A stretch of 64,000 bases of DNA. It comes from Stutzerimonas stutzeri (GTDB lineage Bacteria > Pseudomonadota > Gammaproteobacteria > Pseudomonadales > Pseudomonadaceae). The notes under the pieces were generated by a model. It saw nothing but the letters and a program-made list of their open reading frames with translations, had not been told where the DNA came from and searched no databases. Where the stretch lies: the NCBI GenBank assembly GCA_002387205.1, contig DGLA01000011.1:86414-150413 (forward strand). Reading direction: 5' to 3'. The translations under genes were made by a program, and so were the position numbers. This document shows, piece after piece, positions 1-9,461 of this stretch (position 1 is the stretch's first letter; each line of letters begins with the position of its first letter).

Positions 1-3000
1 CTTCGGCTTCGGCTTCGGCTGTAAGGGTTTCGATAAATGCCGGCTCTGCAATAGCCTCGCTTTCAGCTTCTTCACCAATATCGGTGGGAAACTCCAGCTC
101 AAGCGCCAGAGGGTCTATTGCCTCCGCCAGCAGGGCCTCGAGACGGGCAACCAGCTCAGGCTGGGCCGTGACCTGCAGCCCGGCAGCGACCTGGTCCATC
201 ATGCCGACCAGCGCTTCATGGCCTTGTTCGACATCGTCGAAGAAGCGCGCGCTGACGGCAAGCCGTCCGTCCTGAACCACTGCATAGAGATCCAGCAACA
301 CTCGACAGAGCGATTCGATTTGCGGCAACTCAGCCATTTGGGCACCAAGCCCGAGCGTCGTCAGTTCCTCAAGAAGCGCCGTCAGTTCCTGGCGCTCGGC
401 TGGATGCTCACGCCAGCTCTGGAGCAGATCCTCAGCGTCCAGCAGAATGTTCATGCCTTCGGAGAGGAACAGCGCGATCATGCCAGGATCACGTACGTCG
501 CCTTGTTCGTTCTCGCCGCGCTCCTGAGCATCAGCCAGACGGCCCTGATGCAGCGCATGCACCTGTTCGATGAACGCATCGGTGCCCTCAATCGGCGCCA
601 ACGGCTGACGGTCCAGATTATCCAGTCCGCGTCGCAGCATCTGCTCCGCCGTGTGGAGAAGCTCCGCCTCGGCCAGGTCCATCTGGATCAGGTTGGCCTT
701 GAACTCCTTGACCATTTTTTCAAGAGGCGTGGCGATCTCCGCGACAGGGAGAATGCCCGCCATATGTGCGCTGCCCTTGAGGGTATGCAGTGCTCGCTGA
801 AGTGCATCGGTGACTGGCTGTGGCAGGCTTTGAGCGCAGTCCGCCAGAAAATCTACCAGCGTGGTGAGGTGAGCCTCTGCCTCGTTGCGAAAAATTTCCA
901 GCAGCTGTGGGTCGAGCCCCTCTTCCGCCTCAGATGCCGAGGTGGCAGTCTCCTCTGGCTTTGGCACACCGCCTTGGGGGTCTGGATCGAGAGGCTCTCC
1001 CTTGGCAAGAGCGTGAGCATTGGCTGCCAGGCGATCGACATCATCGCGCTGCTTTTGAGCCTTGGCGGCAAATTCTTCGACCAGTGAAGGCATCAGCGCG
1101 ACGACGTCTGCAACCAGCCCCTTGACCGGCTCGCTGGCATCGATGCTTCGGTCCAGAACGCGGTTGAGCAGATTTTCAACAGACCAGGCCAGCTCACCGA
1201 TGATCAGTGCGCGGACCATGCGACCGCTGCCCTTGAGCGTATGGAATGCCCGGCGCACCTCTCCCAGGGCCTCCTTATCCGAAGGGTCTGCATGCCATCT
1301 CGGCAGGTGCTCGCCAATCGTCTCGAGCACTTCGTCCGCTTCTTCGATGAAGACTTCGAGCAGCTCATCATCGACGGGTTCTTCGTCGGCCGGCGGAGGC
1401 AACAGGCTAGGTGGGACGTCGCGCGCGGGCGGATTGATAGCCTCGACCGGTGCGGCCATGACGTCTTCCACACTCATGGTGGGCTCAGCCGTTATCGAAG
1501 CCTCAATGCGCTCCGGCAGTACAATCTCGGGCATGTCCAACGCGGCCATCTCAGCCTCGTCCCAAGCCAATGGATGGTCGTCCGAAAGGTCATTGGGCGC
1601 TGTCGACGCAGGTGATAACCGTTCTCCGTCTTCGTCGCTTTGCTGCGGCAAGGACATTTCCTGCGGTTCAGGCGTATCGCTCGACTGCTCCTCGGAGCCT
1701 GGGTGATCGAGGTGTGCGGCTGGGTTCGTTTCAACCGCTGAAACGCCAGTTTCATCAATCTCGGCAGACGATGCTTGCATGCCGGCAACTTCGGCATGCT
1801 CGGGCTCGTAACAATCAGTCTGAACTGGCAGTGGCTCAGCGGCAGAATCCGGCTCGTTTTCTGGCAGCAGGACTTCCATCTCGTCCAGAGGATCGCCTAG
1901 AACCGGCTCTGCAACCGGATCCAGTTCGTCATTGACGTCTCGCAAGACCTGCTCTTGCAGTGGGTAACCCAGCGCCTGCAGGCTTTCTTGCGCTACATCG
2001 AGAATGAGGTCGCCCTGCGAGCTACCATCTTCGCTGAGGCGCTCGAGATAGTACTCGACGCTGGTTATCGCGTCGGCAAGGGTATCCAGACTCTGCCAAT
2101 CCGGAATGGCCTGACGCGCCAGCAACTGCTCCTGAATATACCGATTGCAAGCGTCTAGTAGCGCTGCGGCTCGGGCAAGCGGAATCATCGCCAAACCACC
2201 GCGCGATTGGGTCAGGAGCTCCGGCACGCGCGCCAGGTGCTGGTGATTCCACTGCGAAGCAATGAATTCAATGATGGCATCCTTCGCCTGCTCGAGACCG
2301 GTTCGGGCTTCCCGTATGACCACTCGGTGAATCTGCGCCACGTCTGTCGTGGGCAGATGGGTTTCCTCGCTTCGCTCGTCAGACGTGCCACCGACCATGC
2401 CAGCCAGGGTGGCTTCCACGTAGAGCAACGCACCAGCGATATCCATCAGCGCAGCATCATCGGCTGCACGACGCCCTGCGGCCAGCGCCTCAACGAGGCC
2501 AATCTGATCGAGGATGATCTTGCGCGGCTGGCCGAAACCAAGCACCGCGAGAGTATCGGCGATCTGTTTCAACGGCGCCTGCAGGCTGCCCAACTCGGCC
2601 AATGCAAAGCGGTCGCTGCGAACGAACAGATCCAGACTGTCCTTTACCCGTACCAGTTCCTCGCAAAGCGCAGCTACCACCGACCGCATGGCACCGCGGT
2701 CCGGACCCGCCAACTGCGCCCGCTCCTGATCAACCACCGCGCTGTCTGGCAGTGCTTCGTCCAGGCTGTATTGCAGTTTCAGCGCTTGGACGCGCTCGGA
2801 TTGCGCTGGCGCCTTGGCAACATAAAACAGCAAGTTCTTGATCAGCTCGTCAGGAGCAGCCTGGTTGATACCATCAGCACCCTGGACAACGAGGCGCTTT
2901 AGCTCCTTGTCTACCTGGCGCAACAGTGTGCGAACCGAGGTGCCATTGGCGACGCCTCCGCTGGCCAGCCCCTCCACGACGCCCGATGCTATCTGCCAGA

Positions 3001-3637
3001 GAGGCCCAAGCGGCGCGTCCTGGCAGAGTTTTTCCAATCGCGCAAACACCCGAGCCATGTAGCCAAGGTTGGTCGATAGATCCTGATTGCGAATGACCCC
3101 AACCAACGCCACCTGGAGCATCTGGCGCAGCTTGCGCAGCAAGGTCGGCAGGTCGGCTGTCTGCCGCTGTGCAAGAAATTCTGTCGAGAGGGCAGGAGCA
3201 CGCACCGACATGTCCGGGGAGAAAAGGCTGGTTTCGGAAAGGAGCTTTTCACCACGGGCTGCTCGCAAGTCGTTGAGCAGTGGCAGCACGACCATCGGCA
3301 GGTCGCGGCGGGCGCTCTGGATACGATCCAGATAGGCCGGCATCTGCAGGATGGACTGCATCATCACTTCGAGCGATTCGGCCTGGCTGGAAACAGCCCC
3401 ATCGAGCAACGCCCGGGCTAACTGCTCCATCTCCTCGGCGAGCAAAGCCGCGCCGTAGAACTCGACCATCTGCAATGTGCCGTGGACCTGATGTACATAG
3501 GTCATGCAGAAACGCATCCGCGTCGAGTCCTGCGGGTTTTCGACAAACGCTTCCAACGCCTGCCGCGCTTGCTTCAGCGTCTCGGCAATCTCGCCTTTCA
3601 CCCACTCCAGGGCGACATAATCGTGCCGATCACCCAT
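1..3637 (-). CDS. chpA: ChpA, Pil-Chp hybrid chemotaxis histidine kinase (N-terminal part, runs off left edge)
   Basis: This is the CheA-like kinase of the Pil-Chp system, which controls type IV pilus twitching and cAMP signalling. About 1212 codons are visible without a stop; the P. aeruginosa protein is about 2470 residues, so the kinase core and receiver lie outside the window. The visible part is a string of phosphotransfer-type helical domains. The first carries HQVHGTLQMV near the N-terminus. Two later ones carry the canonical HTLKGS motif at His799 and His951. An Ala/Glu-rich linker sits at the window edge. The ATG at 3637 is chosen because GGAG lies 5 nt upstream and it gives the familiar MGDRHDYVALEW start; an in-frame ATG at 3652 overlaps the pilK stop and is the alternative. 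It is the last visible gene of the pilGHIJK-chpA operon. Confidence 0.95.
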   Translation of the reverse strand, partial: MGDRHDYVALEWVKGEIAETLKQARQALEAFVENPQDSTRMRFCMTYVHQVHGTLQMVEFYGAALLAEEMEQLARALLDGAVSSQAESLEVMMQSILQMPAYLDRIQSARRDLPMVVLPLLNDLRAARGEKLLSETSLFSPDMSVRAPALSTEFLAQRQTADLPTLLRKLRQMLQVALVGVIRNQDLSTNLGYMARVFARLEKLCQDAPLGPLWQIASGVVEGLASGGVANGTSVRTLLRQVDKELKRLVVQGADGINQAAPDELIKNLLFYVAKAPAQSERVQALKLQYSLDEALPDSAVVDQERAQLAGPDRGAMRSVVAALCEELVRVKDSLDLFVRSDRFALAELGSLQAPLKQIADTLAVLGFGQPRKIILDQIGLVEALAAGRRAADDAALMDIAGALLYVEATLAGMVGGTSDERSEETHLPTTDVAQIHRVVIREARTGLEQAKDAIIEFIASQWNHQHLARVPELLTQSRGGLAMIPLARAAALLDACNRYIQEQLLARQAIPDWQSLDTLADAITSVEYYLERLSEDGSSQGDLILDVAQESLQALGYPLQEQVLRDVNDELDPVAEPVLGDPLDEMEVLLPENEPDSAAEPLPVQTDCYEPEHAEVAGMQASSAEIDETGVSAVETNPAAHLDHPGSEEQSSDTPEPQEMSLPQQSDEDGERLSPASTAPNDLSDDHPLAWDEAEMAALDMPEIVLPERIEASITAEPTMSVEDVMAAPVEAINPPARDVPPSLLPPPADEEPVDDELLEVFIEEADEVLETIGEHLPRWHADPSDKEALGEVRRAFHTLKGSGRMVRALIIGELAWSVENLLNRVLDRSIDASEPVKGLVADVVALMPSLVEEFAAKAQKQRDDVDRLAANAHALAKGEPLDPDPQGGVPKPEETATSASEAEEGLDPQLLEIFRNEAEAHLTTLVDFLADCAQSLPQPVTDALQRALHTLKGSAHMAGILPVAEIATPLEKMVKEFKANLIQMDLAEAELLHTAEQMLRRGLDNLDRQPLAPIEGTDAFIEQVHALHQGRLADAQERGENEQGDVRDPGMIALFLSEGMNILLDAEDLLQSWREHPAERQELTALLEELTTLGLGAQMAELPQIESLCRVLLDLYAVVQDGRLAVSARFFDDVEQGHEALVGMMDQVAAGLQVTAQPELVARLEALLAEAIDPLALELEFPTDIGEEAESEAIAEPAFIETLTAEAEAE

Positions 3638-3648
3638 AGCGACTCCGC

Positions 3649-4533
3649 TCATAAACATTTCCGGGTAAAGGCCAGAACCTGGCTATCAGCTACCGGAACC
3701 AGGTCCGGATGCTGCCAGCCGACTACTTCTCCCGCGCCGATCACCAGCAAACCACCCGGAGCCAGACGCTCGACAAGGCGATTGAGGATCTCTCGGCGAC
3801 GCCACCGGCGAAAATAGATCAACAGGTTCTGACAAAAAATGACGTCCAGATCGGACATTGGCGCACCAGCCAGTTCCAGCACGTTGAGCCTGGCGAAGCA
3901 AACACGCTCTGCCAGACTGGGTGATACCTGATATCGGTCCGCAGCCAGGGGATGGAAGTATCGGGACCGAAGCTCTGGATCCACGTGTTCGAGCCGGCGC
4001 AGGCTATAGACGCCCTCGCGTGAACGGCTGAGCGCGTTGAGGCTGATATCCGTACCCGTAACGCCAAACCTGGTATCAGCGTTTCCGCGCCCCAACACCT
4101 CCGCTGCGCAGATCGCCAGGGAGTAGGTCTCCTCGCCACTCGAACACCCCACGCTCCAAAACGACCAGGGCAATCCGCTGTGCCGGTTCTCGCTGCGCTG
4201 AAGAAGATAGCGCGCGAGCAGCTCGAATGACGGAGGATGCCGAAAGAAACGCGTTTCCTGCACCGTTAACCGGTCCATCAGGGTCGACCATTCCACTGCA
4301 CCACGAGGGCCTGCCGTAACCTGCTGGTAGTAGCTGGCGTAATCTGCAGCACCCACTTCGCGCATGCGGCAACTGAGGTTGGCCTGCAAAAAGCTGCGAC
4401 GCTGCTCCGAAACCACCATGCCGGAGCGCTCTTCGAGTAAAGCTTGCCAGTCATGAAACTCTGAAGGCGACATATCGGCCAAGGGCCTCAGTGACCAATC
4501 GACACCTGGCTGCATGCCCTGCCCCATACTCAT
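3649..4533 (-). CDS. pilK: PilK, CheR-type chemoreceptor methyltransferase
   Basis: This 294-residue CheR-family protein is expected to use S-adenosylmethionine to methylate glutamates of the receptor PilJ. The all-helical CheR N-terminal domain covers roughly residues 20-85. The catalytic domain follows, with the QETRFFR segment, the SAM-binding SVGCSSGEE motif and the family motif DVIFCQNLLIYF near residue 240. It lies between pilJ and chpA in the pilGHIJK-chpA operon and ends 11 nt before the preferred chpA start. Family membership is clear from the motifs. Assignment as PilK rather than another CheR rests on operon position. Confidence 0.95.
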   Translation of the reverse strand: MSMGQGMQPGVDWSLRPLADMSPSEFHDWQALLEERSGMVVSEQRRSFLQANLSCRMREVGAADYASYYQQVTAGPRGAVEWSTLMDRLTVQETRFFRHPPSFELLARYLLQRSENRHSGLPWSFWSVGCSSGEETYSLAICAAEVLGRGNADTRFGVTGTDISLNALSRSREGVYSLRRLEHVDPELRSRYFHPLAADRYQVSPSLAERVCFARLNVLELAGAPMSDLDVIFCQNLLIYFRRWRRREILNRLVERLAPGGLLVIGAGEVVGWQHPDLVPVADSQVLAFTRKCL

Positions 4534-4573
4534 GAACCCCTGTAACAGCCGTTCCCGGCTGCTACACCCTCAA

Positions 4574-6622
4574 TCAGGCCTGATCTTGCGTATCGGGCAA
4601 GGTAAACCCGGATACCGAATGCCGCATCTCATTGGCCATCTTTGCGAGATTACCGATGCTCTTCGCGGTGGCGGTGGTACCGGAGGAGGTTTGGGAGGTA
4701 ATTTCCTGGATAACGTTCATCGTGTTGGAAATATGGCCAGCCGATGACGCCTGTTGGCGAGCTGCGTTGGAGATGTTCTGAATGAGCGCTGCCAGGCTCC
4801 TGGATACCTTCTCGATCTCTTCGAGCGCCACGCCGGCGTCCTGAGCGAGACGGGCGCCACGCACCACCTCAGAGGTGGTCTGCTCCATCGAGATAACTGC
4901 CTCGTTGGTATCGGTTTGAATCGTCTTCACCAGCGCTTCAATCTGCTTGGTTGCTGCCGAAGACCGTTCCGCAAGGCGCTGTACTTCGTCCGCAACGACG
5001 GCGAAGCCTCGGCCCGCATCACCGGCCATCGATGCCTGGATAGCCGCGTTCAGAGCCAGGATGTTCGTCTGGTCGGCGATGTCGTTGATCAAGCTAACGA
5101 TATCGCCAATCTCTTGCGAAGACTCACCGAGACGCTTGATTCGCTTGGATGTGTCCTGGATCTGCTCACGGATGTTATCCATGCCGGTGATGGTGTTGTG
5201 CACCACCTCGTTGCCCTTGTTCGCGATCGCTACCGACCGCTCGGCTACCGCGGAGGACTCGGCGGCGTTTGCAGATACCTGGTCAATCGAAACAGCCATT
5301 TCGTTGATTGCCGCCGAGGCACCGGCGATTTCCTGTGCCTGATGCTCGGAAGCCTCGGCGAGATGCATTGCGGTGGCCTGGGTCTCCTGAGCGGCGCCGG
5401 ATACCTGCACGGCCGTCTGGTTGATCGTCTCGACGAGATCGCGCAGCTGGTCGATCGAGTAGTTGATCGAGTCGGCGATCGCACCGGTGAAATCTTCTGT
5501 CACGGTTGCCGCTACGGTAAGGTCACCATCGGCAAGGTCGCCGATCTCGTCGAGCAGGCGCAGAATCGCCGTCTGGTTCCGCTCGTTCTTTTCAGCTGTT
5601 TCGCTCAGGCGCCGGCGGGTCTCCTGAACCATGACAAGGCCAATTAGAAGGATCGAGGCCAGCGCCAGACCACCCAGGATATAGCCTGCCAGGGTGTTCA
5701 TATAGCGAGCATCTGCTCGTGCCTGCAGACCCTGAGTCAGCGCTGACGTCTTGTCCAGCAGCGTCTGGGATACTTCGAAGATGCTGTTCGACGACTCACG
5801 CACCTGAAACAGTTCCGGTGATGTTTCGAGAATTTCATCCACCGAACCGGATACGAACTGGAACAGCTCGGAAATCTCTGCCAGACGATCCAGCGCCTCC
5901 GGATCGTTGACGCGCGAGATCCCCATGGCTTCGTTGCCTTCCAGCATCGCATTCAGGACGCGACCAAAAAGGCTGGCATCACGACCAAACATATCTGCGG
6001 CCTGTACGGAATCCTGGTCTCCCGATAGAACCTTGTTCACGGAACCGAGAATTCGCTCAGCGAGCAGCGACTGACGCTGGGCTACGGATACCTGGGCGGC
6101 TGGAGCGCCGCTCTCGAGAAGGATATCGACGACCTCCTCATATTCAACCTGAAGCTGAGGAATGGTTTCGGCGAGGGTTGCAGCGACCTGATGGAGCGAC
6201 AGTACGGTTTGTTCACTGGCGAGAATGGCGTCGGTGTTTTGCCGAAGGGTATCCCAGTCCTGCTGCACAGCCGAGGCCTCTGCCTGCAGGGAGTCCGGCA
6301 CTGCCGGAAGGCCGATGGCCTCGTCACCTTTTGACAGATAGCCCCAGCGCTGACTGAAATCGTTCCGCGCCTCTTTCAAGGAGGCGAACGCTTCAGGCGT
6401 ACCCGTCGCAGCTTCTACCGCGTTTTTTGCGATACGTTGGGACAGAACTCGCAGCTCGCCTGCGTGTCCTAGGTACTCGTTGTCGTAGTCCGCTTGTGTG
6501 TTGACATAGGCGAAGTTGACGAACAACAGCACCATCGACACGAGCAACAGAATAAACAGGCCCGCAATCAACGTATTGGTACGTATTCCTGCCAGCAATG
6601 CATTCGCGTTCATTTTTTTCAT
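4574..6622 (-). CDS. pilJ: PilJ, type IV pilus methyl-accepting chemoreceptor
   Basis: This is the chemoreceptor of the Pil-Chp system. It is an inner-membrane protein with one transmembrane segment near residues 17-37, a large periplasmic region with PilJ-type repeats, and a second membrane segment near residue 320. A HAMP linker and a cytoplasmic signalling coiled coil follow, with the hairpin tip DQTNILALNAAIQASMAG and the GFAVVADEVQRLAERS segment. The ORF extends upstream to 6694, but the ATG at 6622 (MKKMNAN) gives 682 residues, the length of the P. aeruginosa protein, so I use it. The tip reads AIQASMAG where most receptors have AIEAARAG, as I recall for PilJ. Methylation by PilK is inferred from the operon. 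Confidence 0.95.
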   Translation of the reverse strand: MKKMNANALLAGIRTNTLIAGLFILLLVSMVLLFVNFAYVNTQADYDNEYLGHAGELRVLSQRIAKNAVEAATGTPEAFASLKEARNDFSQRWGYLSKGDEAIGLPAVPDSLQAEASAVQQDWDTLRQNTDAILASEQTVLSLHQVAATLAETIPQLQVEYEEVVDILLESGAPAAQVSVAQRQSLLAERILGSVNKVLSGDQDSVQAADMFGRDASLFGRVLNAMLEGNEAMGISRVNDPEALDRLAEISELFQFVSGSVDEILETSPELFQVRESSNSIFEVSQTLLDKTSALTQGLQARADARYMNTLAGYILGGLALASILLIGLVMVQETRRRLSETAEKNERNQTAILRLLDEIGDLADGDLTVAATVTEDFTGAIADSINYSIDQLRDLVETINQTAVQVSGAAQETQATAMHLAEASEHQAQEIAGASAAINEMAVSIDQVSANAAESSAVAERSVAIANKGNEVVHNTITGMDNIREQIQDTSKRIKRLGESSQEIGDIVSLINDIADQTNILALNAAIQASMAGDAGRGFAVVADEVQRLAERSSAATKQIEALVKTIQTDTNEAVISMEQTTSEVVRGARLAQDAGVALEEIEKVSRSLAALIQNISNAARQQASSAGHISNTMNVIQEITSQTSSGTTATAKSIGNLAKMANEMRHSVSGFTLPDTQDQA

Positions 6623-6700
6623 CTTCCGGCCCCCGCCTGGACCACCCTTACGTTTCCCTCGAAGAACCAAAAGGCCGGCAGCAGCCGACCTCACCTACAA

Positions 6701-7237
6701 CTAATAAGCCACGTCCAGAAAGGACGGATGGCTGGCCAGCGCGTGCGGGCTGAAGACAAGCCACGGCTGCTCGCGCTGGAATACCCCATGGATGAACGGT
6801 TGAATCGATGCCTCGACCGGCGGCAGCTCCTCGGAAAACGCATCCACTTGAAAATGCTGCATACCGAACACTTCATCGACGGTGAGCCCGGCGAAGACGT
6901 CCTGATGATCAACTACCAGGGTGCGTCGCTGCTTGCGCAGCGGAGACAACTCAAGCCCGAAATAGCCGCACAGATCCATTACCGGCAGCAGCCTGCCGCG
7001 CACGTTCGCTACGCCCTTGACCCACGGTTTTACCCCAGGCAACAACGTATAGCGCGGTTCGTGCAGTATTTCGCCAACCTCGCCCATCGGCGCGACAAAG
7101 AGCCGCCCACCCATGCGAAAGCCAATACCCGCCCAAGTCTGGATGGCTTCGTGCTGGGAGGGCAGACCTGCCGCCAGCGCTCGACAGCAAGCATCAATTT
7201 CCAGGAGCCGCTGGAATGGCGTTGGCGTATCCGACAT
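6701..7237 (-). CDS. pilI: PilI, CheW-like coupling protein
   Basis: This 178-residue single-domain CheW-like protein is expected to couple the receptor PilJ to the kinase ChpA in the cytoplasm. The CheW fold shows in the segments FRMGGRLFVAPMGEV, LPGVKPWVKGVANVRGRLLP and the conserved DVFAGLTVDEVFGM. It lies between pilH and pilJ, with 40 nt to pilH and 78 nt to the chosen pilJ start. There is no output or enzymatic domain, consistent with an adaptor. Confidence 0.95.
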   Translation of the reverse strand: MSDTPTPFQRLLEIDACCRALAAGLPSQHEAIQTWAGIGFRMGGRLFVAPMGEVGEILHEPRYTLLPGVKPWVKGVANVRGRLLPVMDLCGYFGLELSPLRKQRRTLVVDHQDVFAGLTVDEVFGMQHFQVDAFSEELPPVEASIQPFIHGVFQREQPWLVFSPHALASHPSFLDVAY

Positions 7238-7277
7238 GCTGACAACATCCCCTGTCCAAATTACAAGTGCGCAGGAC

Positions 7278-7643
7278 TCAGCCAGCCAGGACGGCGCTCA
7301 GCGTCTTAAGCAGGGTCGCTTCGTCTATCGGCTTGGTCAGGTAGTCTTTGGCTCCCTGACGCTTACCCCAGACCTTATCGGTTTCCTGGTCCTTGGTGGT
7401 GACAATGATCACCGGAATGTGACTGGTTTCCGCATCTTTGGTCAGCTGCCGTGTCGCCTGGAAACCATTCAGGCCAGGCATGACGATATCCATCAACACT
7501 GCGTCGGGCTTTTCCTGACGAGCGAGCGCTACGCCATCCGCCCCGTTTTCTGCCTTGAGAACGACATGACCATGTTTCTCCAGCATGGCTGTCAGCTTGT
7601 ACATCTCGGTTGGCGAGTCATCTACTATCAGAACGCGAGCCAT
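7278..7643 (-). CDS. pilH: PilH, CheY-like response regulator
   Basis: This 121-residue stand-alone receiver domain is one of the two regulators phosphorylated by ChpA. The acidic pocket is at Asp8/Asp9, the phosphoacceptor is Asp52 in VLMDIVMPGLNG, and the conserved switch and lysine residues are in VTTKD and YLTKP. There is no effector domain, as in CheY. In P. aeruginosa PilH is linked to pilus retraction control and may drain phosphate from PilG; that role is carried over from family knowledge. It is the second gene of the operon, 42 nt after pilG. Confidence 0.95.
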   Translation of the reverse strand: MARVLIVDDSPTEMYKLTAMLEKHGHVVLKAENGADGVALARQEKPDAVLMDIVMPGLNGFQATRQLTKDAETSHIPVIIVTTKDQETDKVWGKRQGAKDYLTKPIDEATLLKTLSAVLAG

Positions 7644-7685
7644 GGTTTCTCCGTGGGAAAGGCTTCAATGGCGCAAGGCCATACT

Positions 7686-8093
7686 TCAGGATGCATGCTC
7701 TACAGGCGAAAAATCAGGCACATGCGCCTTGATCGCGCCGAGCAGTTCTTCTTTGCTGAAAGGCTTGGTGAGGTACTGATCCGACCCCACGATCCGCCCC
7801 TTGGCCTTGTCGAACAGGCCATCCTTGGAGGACAGCATGATTACCGGCGTCGACTTGAAAGAACTGTTGTTCTTGATCAGCGCACAGGTCTGATAGCCAT
7901 CAAGCCGGGGCATCATGATATCGACGAATATGATGCGCGGGTGAGTATCGGCTATCTTGGCGAGCGCATCGAAGCCATCCACCGCCGTGATCACATCACA
8001 ACCTACTTTCTTAAGCAGCGTTTCGGCAGTGCGACGAATCGTTTTCGAATCGTCGATCACCATGACCTTCAAGCCCTCGGAGTGCTGTTCCAT
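7686..8093 (-). CDS. pilG: PilG, CheY-like response regulator
   Basis: This 135-residue receiver-only protein is the first gene of the Pil-Chp operon. Asp14/Asp15 form the acidic pocket, Asp58 in IIFVDIMMPRLDG is the phosphoacceptor, and Lys110 is in YLTKPF. Compared with PilH it has short extensions at both ends. In P. aeruginosa PilG promotes pilus extension and adenylate cyclase activation. Upstream lie 237 nt shared with the divergent gshB; the operon promoter must lie there, but I could not single out a convincing one. Confidence 0.95.
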   Translation of the reverse strand: MEQHSEGLKVMVIDDSKTIRRTAETLLKKVGCDVITAVDGFDALAKIADTHPRIIFVDIMMPRLDGYQTCALIKNNSSFKSTPVIMLSSKDGLFDKAKGRIVGSDQYLTKPFSKEELLGAIKAHVPDFSPVEHAS

Positions 8094-8330
8094 TTTCGCC
8101 CTACCATCGCCTCGGTGAGTCGTAGTTTATCGTTATGTCAGTGCGCCAGAGGCCCTGCCAACGATGGGCTGCACCCAATCGCGGGACCTTTTTAGCACAC
8201 TCCTTGATGCGCAAGCTATCTACCGCCGGGGCGGCTGGATTTTCCTTGACCCAACGCACATCCGCCGCCAATCTGCCTCGACATTTCATGCCCCGGGCAG
8301 CCTGTCCTGCCCCACATTGGAGACCACCAC

Positions 8331-9284
8331 ATGACTGTTCGCGTCGGGATCATCATGGATCCAATTGCGCAGATTTCCTTCAAGAAGGACAGCTCGCTGG
8401 CCATGCTCCTGGCAGCCCAGGCTCGCGACTGGACCCTCTTCTATATGGAGCAGCGCGACCTCTACCAGCTCGCTGGCGAAGCGCGAGCACGTATGCGTCC
8501 TCTTAAGGTCTTCAGCAACCCCGAAAAGTGGTACGAGACCGAAGACGAGATCGATACCCCGCTCGCTGCACTCGACGTGATCCTGATGCGCAAGGATCCG
8601 CCGTTCAACAGCGAGTACGTCTATGCGACCTATCTGCTGGAACTCGCCGAACAGGCCGGTACGCTGGTAGTCAACCGTCCTCAGAGCTTGCGCGACTGCA
8701 ATGAAAAGTTCTTTGCCACGCAGTTCCCGCAGTGCACCCCGGCAACGCTCGTCAGCAGACGGTCCGACATTTTGCGGGAGTTCGCCCGAGAGCAGCGTGA
8801 CATCATTCTCAAACCACTGGATGAAATGGGCGGCGCTTCGATATTCCGTCATCGCGAGGGCGACCCCAACCTTTCGGTGATTCTCGAAGTCCTTACAGAG
8901 CACGGCAGCCGGCAGATCATGGCGCAACGCTACATCCCTGCCATCAAGGAAGGCGACAAGCGAATCCTGATGATCGACGGAGAACCGGTACCTTACTGTC
9001 TGGCGCGCATCCCGGCTGCCGGCGAGACGCGGGGCAACCTTGCTGCCGGCGGCCGCGGCGTGGCACAACCGCTTTGCGACCGAGACCGGGAGATCGCCAG
9101 CATCGTCGGGCCGGAGTTGCGCAAGCGGGGCTTGCTGTTCGTGGGGTTGGACGTCATTGGCGACTACCTTACCGAGATCAACATCACCAGCCCGACCTGC
9201 ATTCGCGAGATCGACAATGCCTTCGACACACGCATCGGCGAGCATCTGATGGATGCCATTGCCGCAAAATTGCAACCCCGCTGA
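8331..9284 (+). CDS. gshB: Glutathione synthetase
   Basis: GshB joins gamma-glutamylcysteine and glycine with ATP to make glutathione in the cytoplasm. The 317-residue protein has the typical N-terminus RVGIIMDPIAQISFKKDSS and the ATP-grasp core with KPLDEMGGASIFR. It then has the glycine-rich loop RIPAAGETRGNLAAGGRG and the C-terminal segment ITSPTCIREID. Length matches the family. The ATG at 8331 has GGAG 8 nt upstream. The gene is divergent from pilG and followed by a TonB-like gene on the same strand. Confidence 0.97.
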   Translation: MTVRVGIIMDPIAQISFKKDSSLAMLLAAQARDWTLFYMEQRDLYQLAGEARARMRPLKVFSNPEKWYETEDEIDTPLAALDVILMRKDPPFNSEYVYATYLLELAEQAGTLVVNRPQSLRDCNEKFFATQFPQCTPATLVSRRSDILREFAREQRDIILKPLDEMGGASIFRHREGDPNLSVILEVLTEHGSRQIMAQRYIPAIKEGDKRILMIDGEPVPYCLARIPAAGETRGNLAAGGRGVAQPLCDRDREIASIVGPELRKRGLLFVGLDVIGDYLTEINITSPTCIREIDNAFDTRIGEHLMDAIAAKLQPR

Positions 9285-9461
9285 GAGCGCTCACCGAGCC
9301 ACTGCCCGCTCTGGGCGTGATTCGCCACTTAGATAGCAGCCCGCCCGCTCGCCAGAACGGCGCGCCGCTATCGCAGTGACTCGCCAAAGCTGCCGCCTGG
9401 TTCATAGACTTTTGCAGCCACGCTGGGCAGACTGCGCGCACTTCGAGCCGACTGAATTTCG

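Noticed and set aside
218..1706. Long plus-strand ORFs across the left end of the window (289 aa and 214 aa)
   Set aside because: They are antisense to the uninterrupted chpA frame, which has recognisable Hpt motifs and matches ChpA.
8286..9275. 329-aa minus-strand ORF over gshB
   Set aside because: It is the mirror of a clear glutathione synthetase and shows no family motif.
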